Below are positions 1 through 7,701 of a stretch of 13,284 nt of DNA, in pieces. Numbering within the stretch: position 1 is the stretch's first letter; each line of letters opens with the position of its first letter. The notes below the pieces were generated by a model that ran no database searches, had not been told where the DNA came from, and saw only the letters and a list, made by a program, of their open reading frames with translations. Source of the DNA: Phycisphaerales bacterium (GTDB lineage: Bacteria > Planctomycetota > Phycisphaerae > Phycisphaerales > UBA1924); assembly GCA_003511945.1 (NCBI GenBank), contig DOJA01000265.1, forward strand, positions 2,728 to 16,011, in the 5' to 3' direction. The position numbers and the translations under genes are program-made.

Positions 1-1470
1 TGGGCCGGGCCGCACCACCTGCACTACACCGCGCTGCCCCAGTGGGCCAGCACGCTGGGCATGCTCTTCTCCGTCATGCTCTGGATGCCCTCGTGGGGCG
101 GGATGATCAACGGGCTCATGACCCTCCGCGGCGCCTGGCACAAGGTCGCCTCGGACCCAGTCCTCAAGTTCCTCGTCGTCGCCGTCACCTTCTACGGCAT
201 GTCCACTTTCGAAGGCCCCCTCCTGAGCGTCAAGAGCGTCAACGCGCTCTCCCATTACACCGACTGGACCATCGGCCATGTCCACGGCGGGACGCTCGGC
301 TGGAACGCCTTCATGGCCTTCGGCATGGCTTACTGGCTCTTCCCCCGGCTCTACCAGACCAGACTCTGGTCCACCAAGCTGGCCGAGTGGCACTTCTGGC
401 TCGGCACCATCGGCATCTTCGCCTACTGGCTCAGCATGCAGTGGGCGGGCATCACCCAGGGGCTCATGTGGCGCGCCTTCGACGCCTCCGGCGCCCTCGC
501 CTACCCCGACTTCGTCGAGACCGTCACCAAACTCGCCCCCATGTACTGGATCCGGGCCGCGGGCGGCTCGCTCTTCCTCATCGGCGTCCTGATGGGCGCC
601 GTCAACTGCCTGATGACCGCCCGCTCGCGCCCGCCCGTCCTCGAGGAGCCGGTCCATCAGGCCCCGCGACTCCTGCCCTCGTTCGTCGATCCCCCCGCCT
701 ACCGCTCCGACCTCACCAGCGTCGTCGGGCTCGGACGCGCCACCGACGAGTTCACCCACCTCGATTGGCACCGGGTCTGGGAGCGCAAGCCCGTCAAGTT
801 CACGATCTGGGTCTTCGTCGCCATCACCGCGGCCTCGCTCTTTGAGTTCATCCCCATGGCCGCCATCCGCTCGAACATCCCCACCATCGAGACCGTCACG
901 CCCTATTCCCCGCTCGAGCTCGCCGGACGCGACATCTACATCGCCGAGGGCTGCTACAACTGCCACTCGCAGATGGTCCGCCCCATCTGGGCCGAGATCA
1001 GCCGCTACGGCGAGTACTCCAAGCCCGGGGAGTTCGTCTACGACCACCCCTTCCAGTGGGGCTCGCGCCGCATCGGCCCCGACCTCCACCGCGAGGGGCT
1101 CATCAAGGGCAACAACCACGACTGGCATGTCCGCCACCTGGAGAACCCGCGACAGATCGTCGCCGGCTCCATCATGCCGACCTACGCCCATCTGCTCGAA
1201 CAGCCCCTGGACTTTGACGCCATCGCCTCCCGCGTCCGCGCCATGCGCATGGTCGGCGTCCCCTACACCGACGACCAGCAGCACAACGCCCCCGCCCTCG
1301 CCCGCGAGCAGGCCGCGAGGATCGCCAGGGAACTCGAAGATCAGGGCGGCTACCCGGGGCTCCAGGACAGGAAGATCCTCGCCCTCGTCGCCTACCTCGA
1401 ACGCCTGGGCGTGGACATCACCAAGACGCCGGAGGCCGCAGCGCCCGCGACGGAAGGGAGCGTCCCGTGA
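1..1470 (+). CDS. ccoNO: cbb3-type cytochrome c oxidase fused subunits I and II (CcoNO), 5' partial
   Basis: The reading frame is open from base 1, so the gene starts outside the window. The CcoN part opens with WAGPHHLHYT, whose two adjacent histidines are CuB ligands in this family. GHVHGG (bases 274-291) gives the heme b3 and low-spin heme b histidines. Hydrophobic helices continue to about base 633. A hydrophilic linker (about 634-790) then leads without a stop into a CcoO part. That part has one TM anchor (about 796-855), a heme c site CYNCH (952-966), the family sequence SQMVRPIW, and a probable axial Met in SIMPTY (1174-1176). The protein reduces O2 at the heme b3-CuB centre in the membrane and passes electrons in through the CcoO heme. 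CcoN and CcoO are separate in Proteobacteria, but fusions are known in Bacteroidetes and some other phyla. The stop TGA overlaps the ccoQ start. The identification is very sure. Confidence 0.96.
   Translation, partial: WAGPHHLHYTALPQWASTLGMLFSVMLWMPSWGGMINGLMTLRGAWHKVASDPVLKFLVVAVTFYGMSTFEGPLLSVKSVNALSHYTDWTIGHVHGGTLGWNAFMAFGMAYWLFPRLYQTRLWSTKLAEWHFWLGTIGIFAYWLSMQWAGITQGLMWRAFDASGALAYPDFVETVTKLAPMYWIRAAGGSLFLIGVLMGAVNCLMTARSRPPVLEEPVHQAPRLLPSFVDPPAYRSDLTSVVGLGRATDEFTHLDWHRVWERKPVKFTIWVFVAITAASLFEFIPMAAIRSNIPTIETVTPYSPLELAGRDIYIAEGCYNCHSQMVRPIWAEISRYGEYSKPGEFVYDHPFQWGSRRIGPDLHREGLIKGNNHDWHVRHLENPRQIVAGSIMPTYAHLLEQPLDFDAIASRVRAMRMVGVPYTDDQQHNAPALAREQAARIARELEDQGGYPGLQDRKILALVAYLERLGVDITKTPEAAAPATEGSVP
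1452..1460 (+). promoter_or_regulatory. Ribosome binding site for ccoQ
   Basis: GGAAGGGAG lies inside the last codons of ccoNO, 6 nt before the GTG at 1467, and supports that non-ATG start. Almost the same string (GAAGGGAGC, 1662-1670) precedes the ccoP ATG, so translation of Q and P is probably coupled to that of the gene before. Confidence 0.7.
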
Positions 1471-1682
1471 AACTCTCCGATGTCATGAGCCACGCGGCGG
1501 CCTCGACCCTCCTGCCCCAACTGGGGCTCCTGCTCTTCCTGGCCGTCTTCGCGTCGATCCTCTGGCGACTGTTCACCCGCACCTCGCGCGCGCAGGCGAG
1601 CGCGCTCGCCCGCATGGTCCTGGACGAAGCGCCCCTCGCCGCCCCGCACCCCTCGACCCCAGAAGGGAGCCGCAACCCATGA
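1467..1682 (+). CDS. ccoQ: cbb3 oxidase small subunit CcoQ/FixQ-like
   Basis: This 71-residue protein has one membrane span (about residues 15-36, LPQLGLLLFLAVFASILW), followed by a basic stretch (RLFTRTSRAQ) and a short Pro-rich tail. That is the usual plan of CcoQ, a single-TM subunit that stabilises the association of CcoP with the CcoNO core. The sequence itself is weakly conserved, so the call rests on size, topology and position between ccoNO and ccoP. The start is GTG at 1467, which overlaps the ccoNO stop as GTGA and has a good Shine-Dalgarno sequence. The stop overlaps the ccoP ATG as ATGA. Both 4-nt overlaps point to translational coupling. Confidence 0.85.
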   Translation: MKLSDVMSHAAASTLLPQLGLLLFLAVFASILWRLFTRTSRAQASALARMVLDEAPLAAPHPSTPEGSRNP

Positions 1683-2308
1683 CCGCCGATCCCTCCGTCA
1701 ACGCCGGCGGGCGCCTGCTCGACCACAACTACGACGGCATCCAGGAGTACGACAACCCCACCCCCGGCTGGTGGCACCTGCTGTTCATCGGCTCCATCGC
1801 CTTCTCGCTCATCTACGCCGCCGTCTACCACTTCGAAGGCCCCGGGCGCGACCCGCACGAGGCCCTCGCCTCCGACCAGAACGCCTACTACGAGCGACTG
1901 TTCGGCGACCTCGAAGAACTCAAGAACGAGCCCCAGGTCCTGCTCGCCCTCCCCACCCGCGACGGCGGCAAGTGGCAGGCCCTCGCCGGCGCGCTCTTCA
2001 TCCAGAACTGCGCCCAGTGCCACGGGGCGAAGGGCGAAGGGCTCAACGGCCCCAACCTGACCGACGACTCGTACATCCACATCAAGCAGATCACCGACAT
2101 CCTCGCCGTCATCACCGATGGCGTCGGCGCCAAGGGCATGCCCGCCTGGGGCGTCCGCTTCAACCCCAACCAGCGCATGCTCCTGGCCGCCTATGTCGCC
2201 TCCCTCCGCGGCACGACCCCCCCGGGCGCCAAGGCCCCTGAGGGCGACCCCGCGCCGCCCTGGCCCGCCGTGGCCTCGGGCGCTCCGCTGGGAACGCCCG
2301 TCAACTGA
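1679..2308 (+). CDS. ccoP: cbb3 oxidase subunit III (CcoP), single-heme form
   Basis: The protein has 209 residues. The N-terminus (DHNYDGIQEYDNPTPGWW) matches the CcoP/FixP N-terminal domain and is followed by one TM helix (about 31-51). After a linker there is a single cytochrome c domain with CAQCH at 111-115 (bases 2009-2023), PNLTD at 125-129, and a probable axial Met in KGMPAW (M154). CcoP passes electrons from soluble donors to the CcoO heme on the outer face of the inner membrane. Canonical CcoP is about 300 residues with two CxxCH domains. Here the second is absent, and the protein ends in a Pro/Ala-rich tail after one heme domain. The frame is clean, so this looks like a natural monoheme form, not a truncation. 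The ATG overlaps the ccoQ stop (ATGA), with GAAGGGAGC upstream. Confidence 0.94.
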   Translation: MTADPSVNAGGRLLDHNYDGIQEYDNPTPGWWHLLFIGSIAFSLIYAAVYHFEGPGRDPHEALASDQNAYYERLFGDLEELKNEPQVLLALPTRDGGKWQALAGALFIQNCAQCHGAKGEGLNGPNLTDDSYIHIKQITDILAVITDGVGAKGMPAWGVRFNPNQRMLLAAYVASLRGTTPPGAKAPEGDPAPPWPAVASGAPLGTPVN

Positions 2309-2342
2309 ACCGCCTCCAACCGCTGTGCCGGAGGCCCTCGCC

Positions 2343-3839
2343 ATGACCACCACCGCGCCGCAGGAACGGGTCCTCGCCACGCTCAACGCCGACGGCTCGC
2401 GCCGCTGGCTCCGCCCCCGCCTCTCGCGCGGGCGCTTCCTCACGGCCCGGCGCGTCGTCGCCTACTTCCTCATCGCGCTCTTCACGCTCATCCCCTTCAT
2501 TCCCGTCAACGGCCACCCCGCGCTGCTCTTTGACATCCCCGCCCGGCGCTTCCATGTCTTCGGCGCCACCTTCTTCCCCACCGACACCGCGCTCATGGCG
2601 CTCCTCTTCCTCTCGATCTTCCTCGCCATCTTCTTCGTCACCGCCCTCTTCGGGCGCGTCTGGTGCGGCTGGGCCTGCCCGCAGACCGTCTACATGGAGT
2701 TCCTCTACCGCCCCATCGAACGCCTCTTCGAGGGCGAGCCCGGCAGGAAGCAGCGCATCACCGGCGCCACCGGCCTCCGCAAGGCGCTGAAGCACGCCGT
2801 CTTCTTCGCCTGCTCGATCTACCTCGCCCACACCTTCCTTGCCTACTTCGTGGGCGTCGAGCGCCTCTGGCAGTGGGTCCAGCGATCACCGATGGAGCAC
2901 CCCGGCGCGTTCCTCGTCATGGCGATCACCACCGCGCTCATGTCGTTCGACTTCGCCTTCTTCCGCGAGCAGACCTGCCTCGTCGCCTGCCCCTACGGAC
3001 GATTCCAGGCCGCCATGCTCGACCGCAACTCTCTCATCGTCACCTACGACCGCGCCCGCGGCGAGCCCCGAGGGAAGAAGAAGCGCACGCCGACCGCCGC
3101 GCCCGATGTCGCCCTCAGAGTGCTCCCCGGTGCGCCCCCCGCACCCTCACCCGCGGCGCAGCCGCGGAGTCTTGGCGACTGCATCGACTGCACCCTGTGC
3201 GTCACCACCTGCCCCACGGGCATCGACATCCGCGAGGGGCTCCAGATGGAGTGCATCGGCTGCGCCCAGTGCATCGACGCCTGCGACAGCGTCATGGACA
3301 AGATCGGCCGCCCGCGCGGGCTCATCCGCTACTCCTCTCAGAACATCGTCGAGGGCAAGGCCCGATCGATCCTCCGTCCGCGCCTTGCGCTCTACCCCGC
3401 GGTCATCGCCGGGCTGCTCACGCTGTTCGTCGTGCTGCTCGCGGGCAAGTCCACCGCGGAGGCCGCCGTGCTCCCGCGTCAGGGCGCGCCCTTCTACCTC
3501 CTCGACACCGGCGAGGTCTCCAACCAGGTCCGCCTCCGCCTCGTCAACCGCGCCGCGACGGACGCCTCCTTCACCATCTCCACCGCCGAGCCCGCCCGCA
3601 TCATCCTTGACACCAACCCCGTTTCCGTCCCCGCGGGTGAGTCCGTCACCGTCGGGCTGACGATCGCCTTCCCGCCCGCGCTGCTCAACGACCGCGGCGC
3701 CGCGGTGCTCACCATCACGATCTCCGACGGCGCCGAGTTCACCAGGCCCATCGAGTACCGCGTGCTCGGCCCCGCCGGGCGGAAACTGAGAGAGATGAAG
3801 TCCCGCTCCGAGTCCGACAGAGATCCCGTCACTGATTGA
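2343..3839 (+). CDS. ccoG: cbb3 oxidase assembly protein CcoG/RdxA/FixG
   Basis: This 498-residue polytopic iron-sulfur protein has TM segments at about 37-54, 84-104, 150-172, 188-205 and 350-368. The CGWACPQ (108-114) and CLVACPYGRFQ (212-222) motifs are typical of the NapH/CcoG group. Two 4Fe-4S motifs follow, with cysteines at 280, 283, 286, 290 and at 304, 307, 310, 314. The C-terminal part (about 380-480) is an Ig-like domain (IG-like fold accessory domain of FixG). CcoG is thought to reduce Cu(II) to Cu(I) for insertion into CcoN. The start ATG at 2343 has CCGGAGG (2328-2334) 8 nt upstream. The gene follows ccoP by 34 nt. One oddity is a Pro/Ala-rich stretch (about 250-276) just before the first cluster, longer than I expect for the family. 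Confidence 0.95.
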   Translation: MTTTAPQERVLATLNADGSRRWLRPRLSRGRFLTARRVVAYFLIALFTLIPFIPVNGHPALLFDIPARRFHVFGATFFPTDTALMALLFLSIFLAIFFVTALFGRVWCGWACPQTVYMEFLYRPIERLFEGEPGRKQRITGATGLRKALKHAVFFACSIYLAHTFLAYFVGVERLWQWVQRSPMEHPGAFLVMAITTALMSFDFAFFREQTCLVACPYGRFQAAMLDRNSLIVTYDRARGEPRGKKKRTPTAAPDVALRVLPGAPPAPSPAAQPRSLGDCIDCTLCVTTCPTGIDIREGLQMECIGCAQCIDACDSVMDKIGRPRGLIRYSSQNIVEGKARSILRPRLALYPAVIAGLLTLFVVLLAGKSTAEAAVLPRQGAPFYLLDTGEVSNQVRLRLVNRAATDASFTISTAEPARIILDTNPVSVPAGESVTVGLTIAFPPALLNDRGAAVLTITISDGAEFTRPIEYRVLGPAGRKLREMKSRSESDRDPVTD

Positions 3840-3855
3840 CCTACCCCCTTCTGGT

Positions 3856-3878
3856 GGGACAGGCGTCCCGCCTGTCTC
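3856..3878. repeat. Nested palindrome (REP-like or hairpin) between ccoG and ccoH
   Basis: GACAGGCG (3858-3865) and CGCCTGTC (3869-3876) form a perfect 8-bp stem with a TCC loop. A G-U and a G-C pair could extend it outward to 10 bp. An alternative stem, GGGAC (3856-3860) with GTCCC (3865-3869), shares the same bases. It lies in the only sizeable gap of the cluster (3840-3927) and has no T-run, so it is not a classic terminator. It could be a dispersed REP-like repeat or an mRNA processing or stabilising hairpin. I see only one copy in the window. Confidence 0.6.
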
Positions 3879-3927
3879 TCCCTTCCCTCTCAGAGTCGTT
3901 CTGTGAGGCATCCGGAAGCAACACTCC

Positions 3928-4455
3928 ATGAACCGACGCACCTCCTTCTGGCCCCTCTTCGTGCTCGGGATCGCCGCCACCAGTCTCACCGGCGCTGCGA
4001 TCCTCATCTTCTTCGCTCACACAGACCGCGCCTTCGTCGCCGAGCCCGACTACTACGCCAAGGCCGTCGCCTGGAACGACACCGCCCGCCAGCACGCCGC
4101 CAACGAGCGCCTCGGCTGGTCGCTCTGCCTCGACGCCGCCCCTCTCATCCGCCCCGGCGAGCCCGTGACGTTCATCGCCGCCCTCCGCGCCCGCGACGGC
4201 ACGCCGATCAGCGGCGCCGCCCTGCAGTGCGAGGCCTTCCACCGCGCCGACCCCGCCCATCGCCTCACTCCGACCGTCCGCGTGCTCCCCGCGGGTGGCG
4301 GGCGCGCCGTGCTCGCCCTCCCCGTCCACCGCCCCGGGCTGTGGGTTCTCCGCTTCACCGCGACGCGCGGGAGCGACACCTTCACGACGGAGTGCGTCCA
4401 CGACATCCGCACGCTCCAGGACACGATCGAACACCCCCGGAAGGCCACGCCGTGA
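3928..4455 (+). CDS. ccoH: FixH/CcoH family cbb3 oxidase maturation protein
   Basis: The protein has 175 residues. An N-terminal TM helix (about 7-31) is followed by the family signature around EPDYYAKAVAWND and a beta-rich extracytoplasmic domain (about 60-165) with PGEPVTF and GLWVLRF strands. FixH/CcoH is a membrane-anchored assembly factor of cbb3 oxidase. It is encoded next to the copper ATPase in most clusters and is proposed to interact with CcoI and the oxidase. The start ATG at 3928 is 89 nt after ccoG, with a GGAAG about 11 nt before it. The stop TGA overlaps the next gene's GTG as GTGA, so the downstream gene is probably translationally coupled. The family call is firm and the molecular role is less well known. 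Confidence 0.9.
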   Translation: MNRRTSFWPLFVLGIAATSLTGAAILIFFAHTDRAFVAEPDYYAKAVAWNDTARQHAANERLGWSLCLDAAPLIRPGEPVTFIAALRARDGTPISGAALQCEAFHRADPAHRLTPTVRVLPAGGGRAVLALPVHRPGLWVLRFTATRGSDTFTTECVHDIRTLQDTIEHPRKATP

Positions 4456-5246
4456 TCCCCCTCGTTTCCGCGGTCTTCATCGCCTCGCTGCTCGGCTCGC
4501 TGCACTGCGTGGGCATGTGCGGCGCCTTCCTCGCCTTCGCCGTCGGCGTCGACGCTCCCATCGAGCGCCGTCGTCGCGCCCGCCTGCAGAGCGCGTACCA
4601 CACCGGACGCCTCATCACCTACACCGCCCTCGGCGCCGTGGCGGGCGCAGCCGGCGCCGCGTTCGATGCCGCCGGAACGCTCATCGGGCTCCAGCGCGTC
4701 GCGCTGGTCGGCGCCGGCGCCGCGATGGTCCTCTTCGGCACGCTCGCCGTCCTGCGCATCAACGGCGTGCGCCTCCCGCACCCGCCCGCGCCCCGCGCGA
4801 TGCACGCCGCCCTCCAGCGCGTGTTCCGCGCTGCGTCCCAGCAGCCCCCGATCGTCCGCGCCCTCGTCACCGGGCTCGCCACCACGCTCCTCCCCTGCGG
4901 CTGGCTCTACGCCTTCGTCATCACCGCCGCCGGCACCGCGCACCCCGGACTCGGCGCGCTCACCATGGGCGTCTTCTGGCTCGGCACGCTGCCCGTCCTT
5001 GTCGCGCTCGGCACCGGGCTCCAGCACGCGGGCGCACGCCTGGGCGCGCTGGGCCGACGGGTCCCGCTCATCACCGCGCTCGCGGTCATCGGTGTCGGGC
5101 TCTCCACCGTCTTCTCGCGCGCCGATCCTTCTGCGTCCCTGCCCCGCGCCCTCGCCGCGTCCGTCCCAGCGCGCCACGAAGTCATTGACCGCGTCCACCA
5201 CATCAGCGACTCACCGCCACCCTGCTGCGCCGATGACGACCATTAG
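4452..5246 (+). CDS. COG2836 / TauE-SafE-like (DsbD_2) membrane protein of the cbb3 cluster
   Basis: This 264-residue protein has about six TM helices. Two conserved cysteine motifs are visible: LHCVGMCGA (C19, C23) near the start and LLPCGWLYAFV (C149) before the second half. They are typical of the UreH/DsbD_2-type family often labelled 'sulfite exporter TauE/SafE family'. Members often sit beside ccoGHIS genes, and a part in copper or thiol handling during oxidase assembly is a reasonable inference. Sulfite export is not supported by anything here. The start is GTG at 4452, overlapping the ccoH stop (GTGA). The C-terminus ends PPPCCADDDH, a possible metal-binding tail, and its last codons overlap the ccoI start by 14 nt. 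Confidence 0.88.
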   Translation: MIPLVSAVFIASLLGSLHCVGMCGAFLAFAVGVDAPIERRRRARLQSAYHTGRLITYTALGAVAGAAGAAFDAAGTLIGLQRVALVGAGAAMVLFGTLAVLRINGVRLPHPPAPRAMHAALQRVFRAASQQPPIVRALVTGLATTLLPCGWLYAFVITAAGTAHPGLGALTMGVFWLGTLPVLVALGTGLQHAGARLGALGRRVPLITALAVIGVGLSTVFSRADPSASLPRALAASVPARHEVIDRVHHISDSPPPCCADDDH

Positions 5247-7701
5247 CGCCCGCATCCCCGCTTCCCTCGTCGCCGCCGCTCCCTGCGCGCACTGCGCCCT
5301 TCCTGTGCCCGCCGGGCTCATCGAGGCCGGCGCCGCCCAGCAGTTCTGCTGCAACGGCTGCCGCACCGCCTACGCCGTCATCCGGTCCTGCGGCCTCGAC
5401 CACTTCCACGACCTCGCCCGCGCCGACCCCACGCCCCGCGCCCCCGCCCGCTCCACCGGACGCAACTACGCCGAACTCGACGACCCCGCCTTCAGAGACC
5501 TCCACATCCGCCCCCTGCCCGGCGGCCTGCTCAGCGCCCGTCTCACGGTCGAGAACATCCACTGCGCCGCGTGCGTCTGGCTGCTCGAGCGCCTCCCCGC
5601 CGCGCTCGGCGGCGTCACCGAGGCCCGCGTCGATTTCCGTCGCGCACGCATCGAACTCGTCTGGGATCCCGCCGCCGTTCACCTCTCGCAGATCGCCTCG
5701 TTCATCGACCGGCTGGGCTACCCCGTTCATCCTGTGCGCGAGCGCGCCGACGCCGACCACCAGCGGCGCCAGGACCGCGCGGCTCTTGTCCGCCTCGGTG
5801 TCGCCGCGGCGCTCGCCATGAACACCATGCTGATCGCCTTCGCCCTCTACGGCGGGGCGCTCCACGGCATGGAGCCGCGCTTTGAAGCACTCTTCCGCGT
5901 CCTCTCAGCACTGATGGGCGTCGCTTCGCTCGCATGGCCCGGACGCGTCTTCTTCCGCTCCGCGATCGCCTCGCTCCGCGTCCGCGCCCTGCACATGGAT
6001 GTCCCCATCGCGCTGGCGCTGGGCGTCGGGCTGGGCTCCGGCCTCATCAACACCATCCGCGGCACGGGCGATGTGTACTTCGAGACCCTCTGCACGCTCG
6101 TGTTCCTCCTGCTGGTCGGACGCTGGGTCCAGTCGCGCCAGCAGCGCCGCGCCGCCGACGCCGTGGAACTGCTCTTCTCGATCACCCCCTCCGCCGCGCA
6201 GCGCCGCGAGCCAGGGGGCGCCGTCCGAACCGTGCCCATCGAAGCCCTCCGAGTGGGCGACATCATCGAGGTCCGCGCGGGCGACTCCGTCCCCGCGGAC
6301 GCCCGCGTGATCGAGGGCGCCACGCAGGTCAACAACGCCCTTCTCACGGGCGAGTCCCGTCCCGTCAACGCATCCGCCGGGGACAGCATCTGCGCCGGTT
6401 CCGTCAACCTCGGTGCGCCCATCGCCGCGGAGGTCCTCGCCACAGGCGAGGCCACCCGCGCCGGGCGGCTCATGCGCCTCGTCGAGGAGAGCAGCGCCCG
6501 GCGCGCCCCGATCGTCACCAGCGCCGACCGTCTCGCCGGGCGCTTCAGCGCTGCGGTGCTGGCCCTCGCCGCCATCACCGCGGCCCTCTGGTGGAGCACG
6601 AGCCCCGGGCGCGCCGTGCAGCTCGCCGTCGCGCTCCTCATCGTCACCTGTCCCTGCGCACTCGGGCTCGCCACGCCCCTCGCCATCGTCGCCGCCGTCG
6701 GACGCGCCGCCCGCCACGGCATCCTCATCAAGGGCGGCGCCGCGCTCGAGGCCATCGCCCGAAGAGGCACGCTCGTCCTCGACAAGACCGGCACCCTCAC
6801 GACAGGGCGCATGACACTGCACGATTTCGCGGGCGATCCGTCCCTCGCGCCCCTGGCCGCCGCCGTCGAGGAGCGATGCGTCCACCCGGTCGCCCGCGCG
6901 CTCGCGCAAGGGCTCCCGCCATCGGCGCAAGCCGTTGAGGTCAACCTGGTCCACTCCCTGGGCGGGGGAGTCGAAGCCACCGCCAACGGACGCCATCTGC
7001 TCATCGGCTCCCTCCGCTTCGTCCGCGAACGCCTCACCGACCCGGCCGAGCCCGACTGGTTCACCCGCGCGCTCGACGAGGCCCTCAACGCGGCGCGCAC
7101 TCCGGTCGCCATCGCGGAGGACGGGCGCCTCGCCGCTCTCGCCACGGTCGACGACGCGCTGCGCGACGACGCCCGCGCGTCCATCGACGCCCTGCGGGCG
7201 CTCGGCTGGAGCATCCGCGTCCTTTCGGGCGACCACCCCGAGATCGTCCGCCGCGTGGCCGAGTCGCTGGGCGTGCCGGACGCGCAGCAGGAGGGCGGCG
7301 CGACGCCCGAGCGCAAGCAGGAGGTCATCGAAGCCCTCGCGCGATCCGGGCCGGTTGTCATGGTGGGCGACGGCGTGAACGACGCCGCCGCCCTCGGCGC
7401 GGCCACCGTGGGCGTCGCGGTCCACGCCGGCGCCGAGGCCTCGCTGGACGCCGCCGATGTCCACCTCTCCCGGCCCGGCCTGGCGCCGCTCGTGGAACTG
7501 AGCCGGGGCTCCACGCGCACGCTCCGGGTCATCCGACGGAACCTCGCGGTCTCGCTGGGGTACAACGCGATCGCGGTGGCGCTGGCGATGGCGGGGCTGC
7601 TGAACCCGATCGTGGCCGCGGTGATCATGCCCATCAGCGGGCTGACGGTCGTGCTGCTCTCGTGCCGCTCACGCACCTTCGGGGCCGGGCCGTGTCGGTG
7701 A
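5233..7701 (+). CDS. ccoI: Copper-translocating P1B-type ATPase CcoI/FixI
   Basis: The protein has 822 residues. An N-terminal cysteine-rich domain (C18, C21, C39, C40, C43) matches the metal-binding domain found before the HMA domain in FixI. The HMA domain has NIHCAAC (C111, C114). TM helices follow, then the actuator loop TGES (372-375), the transport motif CPC (473-475), the phosphorylated Asp in DKTGT (D517), an HP pair (551-552), GDGVND (712-717), and the last helices with YN (777-778) and MPISGL. CcoI exports Cu(I) across the inner membrane for assembly of the heme-copper centre, not for general copper tolerance. The start ATG at 5233 overlaps the previous gene by 14 nt and keeps the whole cysteine domain. 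All catalytic residues are present, so the pump should be active. Confidence 0.96.
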   Translation: MTTISARIPASLVAAAPCAHCALPVPAGLIEAGAAQQFCCNGCRTAYAVIRSCGLDHFHDLARADPTPRAPARSTGRNYAELDDPAFRDLHIRPLPGGLLSARLTVENIHCAACVWLLERLPAALGGVTEARVDFRRARIELVWDPAAVHLSQIASFIDRLGYPVHPVRERADADHQRRQDRAALVRLGVAAALAMNTMLIAFALYGGALHGMEPRFEALFRVLSALMGVASLAWPGRVFFRSAIASLRVRALHMDVPIALALGVGLGSGLINTIRGTGDVYFETLCTLVFLLLVGRWVQSRQQRRAADAVELLFSITPSAAQRREPGGAVRTVPIEALRVGDIIEVRAGDSVPADARVIEGATQVNNALLTGESRPVNASAGDSICAGSVNLGAPIAAEVLATGEATRAGRLMRLVEESSARRAPIVTSADRLAGRFSAAVLALAAITAALWWSTSPGRAVQLAVALLIVTCPCALGLATPLAIVAAVGRAARHGILIKGGAALEAIARRGTLVLDKTGTLTTGRMTLHDFAGDPSLAPLAAAVEERCVHPVARALAQGLPPSAQAVEVNLVHSLGGGVEATANGRHLLIGSLRFVRERLTDPAEPDWFTRALDEALNAARTPVAIAEDGRLAALATVDDALRDDARASIDALRALGWSIRVLSGDHPEIVRRVAESLGVPDAQQEGGATPERKQEVIEALARSGPVVMVGDGVNDAAALGAATVGVAVHAGAEASLDAADVHLSRPGLAPLVELSRGSTRTLRVIRRNLAVSLGYNAIAVALAMAGLLNPIVAAVIMPISGLTVVLLSCRSRTFGAGPCR

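Noticed and set aside
1..60. FNR/ANR box or promoter of the oxidase operon
   Set aside because: The window starts inside ccoNO, so the operon promoter is not included, and I saw no TTGAT-N4-ATCAA-type site elsewhere in the cluster.
842..1678. Possible N-terminal extension of ccoP into the ccoNO region
   Set aside because: The upstream part overlaps CcoO in another frame and is Ser/Pro/Arg-rich. ATG at 1679 has a Shine-Dalgarno and gives the expected CcoP N-terminus.
3856..3878. Rho-independent terminator after ccoG
   Set aside because: The hairpin is strong, but no T-run follows on either strand and the maturation genes continue in the same direction.
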